From: Oncomelania hupensis
Taxonomy: Eukaryota; Mollusca; Gastropoda; Littorinimorpha; Pomatiopsidae
NCBI GenBank assembly: GCA_036898135.1
Contig: CM072511.1
Location: 23,484,631-23,548,630, forward strand
Length of the DNA: 64,000 nucleotides
Reading direction: 5' to 3'
Shown here: positions 59,001-64,000 of the stretch, in pieces
Layout of the letters: the number at the start of each line of letters is the position of its first letter
How positions within the stretch are numbered: position 1 is the first letter of the stretch
Position numbers and translations under genes: made by a program
Notes under the pieces: generated by a model
What the model saw: the letters and a program-made list of their open reading frames with translations, nothing else
Databases searched by the model: none
Told to the model about the DNA's origin: nothing

Positions 59001-60730
59001 GTGACAAGAGGTTTGTGCGGGAGATCTTGCTTCCTAGCCTGAGCACGAGTAGTGACAGCAGCAACAGGGACATCATCAGCAGCAGCAGCAACTTGGGTAT
59101 CTTGGGTCTGCTGAACAATCAAACCTGGAATATTTCCTACAATCAAGTCAGCAACTGGATCCTCAAGAACACAACAAACCAACTCTCCAACAAAATATGG
59201 ACAAGAAACAACAACTTTAGCCTGCTGATAAATGTTGATCTCTCCACCAAAAGTTTTACAACGAACAGAACCTGGTACATACTGCTCATCAGAAACCAAA
59301 CGTTTTCGAACACCACAAATGGTAGCACCTGTGTCTCGCAGAACTGAGCAAGCAGTAGAATTTACAGAACCAACTTCTAAATGCAAGTGACCAGGTGTCT
59401 GATCAAAAACAGAACAAACAACTTCAGAGTCTACAGGGACAACTGCACAACCTGAGCTCGATTTATTAGTTTTATCATCTGAAGCTGTGGCTTTCATTAC
59501 AACAAAGGGACAAGCTTTTCTAGTATGACCACCAATGTTGCAAACAGGGCAAGGATTTTGACTATTTCGAAGGGGACATTGTTTAGGACCATGACCTTTA
59601 CCATCACAAAGAGGGCAATTATCAAAATTGTTGTAAAATGAACCACCTCCACGTCCACGTCTATAAGATCCCCGAGTTTGATCAAAACGACCTTCGACCT
59701 TTTGGTTCGAATCTGTGTATGTTGGGTCTTTCTTTTGAAAACCACCACGATTTCTCCAATAGCCACGACCTCGATAGTTTGAGTAACCACCGCGAGAATC
59801 TGCAGAGCCAGCAGCAGCTTGCGATTCCTCAGCTACATCAACCGATCCTACTGAACCGAAAATTGTAGCAGCCGATTTGCGTGCTAAGTTCTTTCCGGGA
59901 CGAGCAAGACGATAACTTTCAGCAGTTTTAACCATATCATCCAATGTGACAAGTCCACGCTCGCGAATGAAAGTAGCGAGATCTTGTGACACACATTCTA
60001 GAAACTGTTCACCTAACACAAGATTCATTATTCCTTGCATGTTTCTAGGAACACCGGACAAAGCTATCCACCTATCAAACAATCTGTTCAGTTCAATACC
60101 AAATGTTTGGAAAGGTTCGTTTGAGTCTGGTCGGACTTCACGGAATTTCTTGCGAAAACCTTCAGCAGTACACTGGAACTTCTTAAGCAAATTGTCTTTC
60201 AATGTTGGATAATCAACCTGACCATTTGCAGCAAGACTGTGGTATAAGTTCAGTGCATTACCTTCTAACAAAGCTGAAAGAAATGTAACCCATTTGCTTC
60301 TATCCCAGCCAAGGGCTGTAGCATGAGTCTCAAAACGAAAAAGGTATGAATCTATGTCATCTTGTCTTTCTTTGAAAAGAGGCAACTTGGGGTAGACAGG
60401 CCTAGCACCAAAAGAATTACTATCTCTACCTCTGTTTCCATTACCAACATCTTGTTCCTCAGGTCTATGTTCAGAACGGAACTCAAATTCCTTTTGTTTA
60501 GTTTTCTCTCTCTCTTTTTCTAACTCAACATCTGCTTGTTTTTTTGCTAATTCAATCTCCAATGCTTTCTGTTTTGTTTCTTCTTCTAATTTTTTTTCAT
60601 CTCTCACTTTTTGTCTTTCAATACGATCAAAACAATCCTGTACATATTTCCCACGTTCTTTTTCAGGAATACCCAAAGTTGTAGCTTGAGCAATAAAAGA
60701 TTGGAACAACTGATCATAATCATCAGACAT
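56057..60730 (-). CDS. gag-pol: Gag-Pol polyprotein of element 2, Gmr1-type order
   Basis: A single frame of about 1557 codons from ATG at 60730 (an upstream in-frame TTG is not used as start). Approximate residues: coiled coil 20-75; capsid-like 95-290; two zinc knuckles, CPLCDGKGHGPKQC about 370 and CPVCNIGGHTRKAC about 392; aspartic protease with DTGA about 465; integrase HHCC 656-697; integrase core with the acidic residues in AIDLVGPL (~723), LSDQGSQF (~786) and NGTVERFHG (~822); GPY/F domain about 965; RT 1150-1330 with FFDD at about 1284 in place of the commoner YxDD; RNase H 1433-1540 (TDASSTGLG, ERECLAIVWA, TDHRPLTY). Integrase precedes RT. All catalytic residues I can check are present and no stop occurs, so this copy may be functional. 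It would encode particle, processing, reverse transcription and integration functions. Confidence 0.92.
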   Translation of the reverse strand: MSDDYDQLFQSFIAQATTLGIPEKERGKYVQDCFDRIERQKVRDEKKLEEETKQKALEIELAKKQADVELEKEREKTKQKEFEFRSEHRPEEQDVGNGNRGRDSNSFGARPVYPKLPLFKERQDDIDSYLFRFETHATALGWDRSKWVTFLSALLEGNALNLYHSLAANGQVDYPTLKDNLLKKFQCTAEGFRKKFREVRPDSNEPFQTFGIELNRLFDRWIALSGVPRNMQGIMNLVLGEQFLECVSQDLATFIRERGLVTLDDMVKTAESYRLARPGKNLARKSAATIFGSVGSVDVAEESQAAAGSADSRGGYSNYRGRGYWRNRGGFQKKDPTYTDSNQKVEGRFDQTRGSYRRGRGGGSFYNNFDNCPLCDGKGHGPKQCPLRNSQNPCPVCNIGGHTRKACPFVVMKATASDDKTNKSSSGCAVVPVDSEVVCSVFDQTPGHLHLEVGSVNSTACSVLRDTGATICGVRKRLVSDEQYVPGSVRCKTFGGEINIYQQAKVVVSCPYFVGELVCCVLEDPVADLIVGNIPGLIVQQTQDTQVAAAADDVPVAAVTTRAQARKQDLPHKPLVTVCDDLKVTRAELIQLQKDDATLQGCFKLAVSGEEKVVGSATYTFYFRDDILYRRYQKSKDILHQVVVPEKLRTSVMIAAHDQLLAGHCGVRRTLTRILSQFFWPGVSADVSAYVHTCDICQKTISKGKVPPVPLATMPLISTPFERVAIDLVGPLSPPSVEGHRYILTLIDLATRFPEAVPMKDISSVAVAEALMSIFSRLGFPKEILSDQGSQFNSDLMKQFHALCGTQAIRTSPYHPQANGTVERFHGTLKSMLRKVVHSQPKAWHRYLPALLFACRELPSESTGFSPFELMFGRKPRGPISLIADFWTEDHNSSDTSAKPLYNYLFDLKNIISEVCEIASQNSADSSVKNKRYFDRRAKARTFSVHDEVLVLLPTDSNKLLMTWSGPYFVQECLHPDYRILVKGKSKIFHANMLKRYLRRVDAAVGVVEDTTRLSTGVLVDWSSISTFLLPDVEDVGPQCDVPHADVSDWHTVPSVAIGVVQDDDEVGGLPTIPLMLSSVNDEDISKIDFNNDLSDSDGQSLYSVFADFPTVLTSRPGAFNGNLFLDVKLTTDVPVRRRAYDLPFSSKQVVVREIQAMLDLGVIEKSKSAYSSPVVLVQKKDGACRFCIDYRALNKITVFDAEPIPDVDELFTRLANSTFFTRIDLSKGYWQIIVSPVDRHKTAFATHIGLYQWIRMPFGLVSAPAVFARMMRMLELDEANSMNFFDDVLVHSATFQDHLVHVRGVLNKLLHYNLTARPAKIASGYKSLEFLGHVVGEGMLRPEKKKIEKILAIPTPTTRKQVRSLLGLLSFYRRYVPAFATITAPITDLTKETKARTIAWTPACEEALVKIRHIFSSAPVLQLPRLDQPFILRTDASSTGLGAVLLQELEETLHPVSFASRKLLDRETRYSTIERECLAIVWAISKFSKFLWGVDFVLQTDHRPLTYLHTSRFKNSRIMRWSLSLQEFRFTLEPLPGTQNVFADLLSRADRDQSVP

Positions 60731-62375
60731 GGCTAAGTACAATGTAGGTCAACAACCAACAAAAAAATTTACTATAAAAGTATCAAAGTGTTCAACCAGT
60801 AAATCAATAAAATATCAAAGTATCAAAATAGTAATGGCAAAATGCAATCAATCAAAACAACTATAAATTGTTCCATGAATCTTGCGAAAACAATGAAGTT
60901 TCTTCAAAAGCAGCTTTTCAATACAATGCACAATTCAAGTTACAATGAAAGCAGTCAAGTCTTAATGTATACAAAGCAAATTATATATTATAGTATCCCA
61001 ATATGTTTTACAAGTCCTGAAGCAATGACAAATTCTTTAAATATCAAATGGAATACACTAAGTCAATATATTCACAACATATGTTGAAGAACTTCAACTG
61101 AAGTTGATAATAAACACAATGAATATACAGTGAAAGATTAAATTACTAAGCAAGTTTGTATCCAAATATTTGTTCAAACAGTCTTTTAGTTTTAAAGTAG
61201 GATAATATTATTATGTATAATAACAGTAATGGATCTATTCACAAGTATTTAAAGTTTATATTAATGTCAATAGGAATTAAAAAAAAAAAAAATTTCTAAG
61301 TCAAATAAAATATACCAAACGTTCAACCATTCACAATCAAAATTGTTGCCTCCCTTGTCCCAAGAGAATAATTATATGAACCAGTTTTAAAAAACTATCC
61401 TAATGAAAAATATATACAATGCCCACAAAGGAAATATTATTTAAACAAAGTTAATAAATAAAGAATTATGAAATGAGAATAAAAAAAAAACAATTAATTC
61501 TCAACACTATAAACACTAGAACTAAATAATACTATAATACCAAGTTGACGGCCAAAGGAAAATAAACTCAACAAATTAATAAAGTCTTATGAAGATTAAT
61601 TTTATAAATGAATAAAAAATTAAATACTGTCACACTAACCACTATACTACTCTATATCCAATTAAATTCAAAAGTCAAACAGAATTACTAAACCAAAGTA
61701 GATTAAATTCAAAGTCAAACAGAATTACTAAACCAAATAAAATCACAACAAAACTATCAGCACTAACAATCCAGCATGAACCAAGGGAAACAATGTATCA
61801 ACAACTAAACTAAATCAAGGGACACAATTTAACAACCAAGCTAAATCAAGGGAAACAATTTAACAAGGATAACCCAGTATAACTACATACATCAATACCA
61901 AATATTATAGCATCAAAATCAATGTAAATCAAACACAATGAATAAATAAAATAAATTAAATTAAATGGGGCTGAAATCCTAAGACTATAACCTACTTAAA
62001 ATAAAGGCAAAGAGACATACACCCAAACACACGCATAAAAGGACAGAACCCTACACAGCAAAGAACTAACAAAAACAAACAATCCCACTAACAGGAGAAC
62101 AGAGCTGAAAATAAGAAAATAGCAACCCGCAGGCAGAAAAAGAATTAAACCCTTAGTGCCCAGAAACTGTACACAGGCACAGCCGTTACGCCGGAGACGG
62201 CATTGTCACACAAAACAAAACATCTCAGTCATACACAATATAATTAAGAATTTCAAGGGAGATAAGCCCACTAGTCTAACTGTATATAAATATAATAACT
62301 AGTGGTGCCCTCTAATAAATATAAATATGTATGACTTAATGCTAACTAACACAGAGACAGTCTAGGGTCACCAAA
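60731..62375 (-). other. Long A/T-rich leader of element 2
   Basis: About 1.6 kb between the primer-binding site and gag, much longer than the ~340 bp leader of element 1. No gene on either strand. AAATCAAGGGAMACAATTTA repeats at about 61808-61865, and TCAAACAGAATTACTAAACC repeats near 61675-61735. It may hold packaging or translation signals, but none is identifiable. Confidence 0.6.
62358..62373 (-). promoter_or_regulatory. Primer-binding site of element 2
   Basis: On the minus strand TGGTGACCCTAGACTG begins two bases after the LTR end. The TGGTGACCC start resembles sites used by some Ty3/gypsy elements, but the tRNA was not assigned. Confidence 0.6.
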
Positions 62376-63893
62376 TGTAACGGAAGGTTTTTTATGTATT
62401 ATAATCTAAATAAATATATGTATAACTACTTATGGTGTAATGAATGAGTGTGTGGGTGTGGCTGTCTGACGCTCAGTATAAAGGAGTGTGTTCTATCTCT
62501 GTTTACTCTAACTTCTCATCCTTCACCACACACATGCTTTCAGACAAGGACAAAGTCTACACAATTGTTTCTCTTTGCCCTCTGTTACACTATTCTCATT
62601 CAATTATTCACATATACATTAAACCATCTTCACATACACTAAATTCACAGATACATTAAATCATACGATTCTTTCCAGCATATAAATAAATCACACAGCT
62701 GATAAACAAGCACACATAGTTAACGTAGTACTTCTACCCAGTTAAGTTGATGGGGCCACATAGTTACTACCAGAGTTCAACGCTAGCAAAAGTCGTTGTC
62801 CTTTCTAAGGACGTCACTCGACTCTTCTCTTTTCCATTAGCACCGGAGCACAGAAAATGTCACAGTTTTTATTTAGGCCTACTGACCGTGTTTCGCGGAT
62901 CAAACACTCCCGGCGCGGTATTCACAGCCGACGCTGGGGTCACAGCCACACACTGAAGACGCTGCAGTTGTCTTCGTGGCGTTGATCCGGAGATTCACTT
63001 CGGTACCGTTGTTGCAATTCTGCACCAGTGATGGTATCCGAAGGAGAGCTACGGCGATGATGGTGTCCACATCAGGTCAAGCCAGTGATGTCATGGGGAC
63101 CAAATCCATCCGCCGCACATCAGGGGTCCTTTGCTCCGTAACCGCTCCGCTGTATACAACATGTACACAATCGTAAATTTTTGCTCTTATCCTTAAAGAG
63201 ACTGTATGTCTTTATAGCCCACATTGAGCAAGGATCATTTCCATTTGTAGAATGTCTCTACACGCCACCACAACACTACAATCACTACTGTCACCATTCC
63301 TGTGACAATACCTAGTATAGCCACTTTACACACATTGCATAGGCTACACACAATGGACTATGAGCCAATTATTACAAACACAGCTCACCTCCATTTTATA
63401 ACATATTTATACCCATTCATTCATCAATAGATATACAAATTACACAACTGAAATACGTTCCTATTTCAGCCCCATATCCACACATGAATGAACATAAAAA
63501 TGGCATCATAATTACAAACTGAGTCACACATACATGTATACACATGATCAAATAAATATTGACATGAGTTATCGAACTTTGTTTTCAAACATGGGTTCTT
63601 CTGTACCCTAAACGTACTAATTTACAAAAAGCAATACTCTTCCTTTTTCGTAAGAATAGCTTAGCAGTTCATTATAAATACCACTAATAGTAATAATAAT
63701 AGTAAATACCTGTATTCTTTATACAGCAAAAGTAATTCCTAAAGAATCAGGTCTTTCTAGAGCACCCCACGTCCTGTCACTAAGGCTGATGTATAGTCTC
63801 TGCTCTAACAACAGTTCACAAACTATTCGAAAAATTATGCAGTGACGTCATACCGTCTTCCTACAGAAAAGTGTACGAACTGCGTCCGTTACA
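62376..63893 (-). repeat. LTR of element 2, central shared copy (1518 bp)
   Basis: Same length as the left LTR and apparently identical. It serves as the 5' LTR for the unit at 55960-62375 and as the 3' LTR for the unit that begins at 63894 and leaves the window. Confidence 0.92.
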
Positions 63894-64000
63894 CTACCCC
63901 CCTCCCAAAGAAAAAAAGAACCGACCGAGGTTATTTTTTACAAGTTCTGAGGATAATGTCAAAACACAGCAACGACCACGAAACCTTGATCTATGGAACC
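63894..64000 (-). mobile_element. Start of a further internal region of element 2
   Basis: It repeats 55960-56066 without visible change: the polypurine tract, the 3' untranslated stretch and the last codons of gag-pol with the stop. It is cut by the window edge. Confidence 0.88.

Larger units (their letters stand above)
54442..64000 (-). mobile_element. Tandem Gmr1-type Ty3/gypsy array (element 2)
   Basis: Order on the plus strand: LTR (54442-55959), internal region (55960-62375), LTR (62376-63893), then the start of a second internal region (63894-64000), all oriented to the minus strand. The period is 7934 bp. Positions 54442-56066 and 62376-64000 (1625 bp) appear identical by eye, including 107 bp of internal sequence after the second LTR. 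A single insertion would show host DNA there. Hence at least two units share a central LTR. The left unit's gag-pol is uninterrupted. Confidence 0.88.

Overview
This is a repeat-dominated piece of an animal nuclear genome. The reasons are spliced transposon genes with GT-AG introns, several classes of eukaryotic retroelements and DNA transposons, long microsatellites, and no dense gene arrangement. The mix (tRNA-headed SINEs, L2/CR1-like and RTE-like LINE relics, PIF/Harbinger, a piggyBac-like relic, Ty3/gypsy elements of Gmr1 type) suggests a marine invertebrate, most likely a mollusc; that is an inference, not something the sequence proves. No complete host gene was recognised. One short open stretch near 26.4 kb could be a host exon.

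Layout. Positions 1-10 kb hold three copies of a ~575 bp retroposon family (two with target-site duplications), a LINE relic, a hairpin, and a 1.5 kb cluster of ATC/CTT/CT microsatellites. Positions 10105-18755 are a Ty3/gypsy element with long LTRs. Its pol order is protease-integrase-(RT)-RNase H, as in the Gmr1 clade. Its gag is split by a 672 bp insertion, its RT core is deleted, and its 3' LTR carries a 738 bp foldback MITE. Positions 18.7-29.5 kb hold LINE and SINE debris, a minisatellite and otherwise unrecognised sequence.

Positions 29559-38080 are an almost intact 8.5 kb PIF/Harbinger transposon: 36 bp terminal inverted repeats, a 3 bp target duplication, a three-exon Myb/SANT-like gene and a convergent two-exon DDE transposase gene. 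The transposase gene has one apparent frameshift. Positions 38-50 kb contain two LTR-like relics in opposite orientation, an internally deleted piggyBac-like element, a minus-strand RTE-like LINE, a cluster of GTTCnnGAAC palindromes, two tRNA-derived SINEs and an L2/CR1-like LINE.

Positions 54442-64000 hold the most striking structure: a second Gmr1-type element with an uninterrupted ~1557-codon gag-pol on the minus strand, arranged head to tail with the beginning of another copy (LTR-internal-LTR-internal, period 7934 bp). Over the 1625 bp that can be compared, the two units look identical.

The elements are layered. The tandem Gmr1 element sits inside a copy of the 575 bp retroposon, the MITE and the 672 bp element sit inside the first Gmr1 element, and several unrelated short retroposons share one 3' tail, which suggests they borrow the same LINE machinery.
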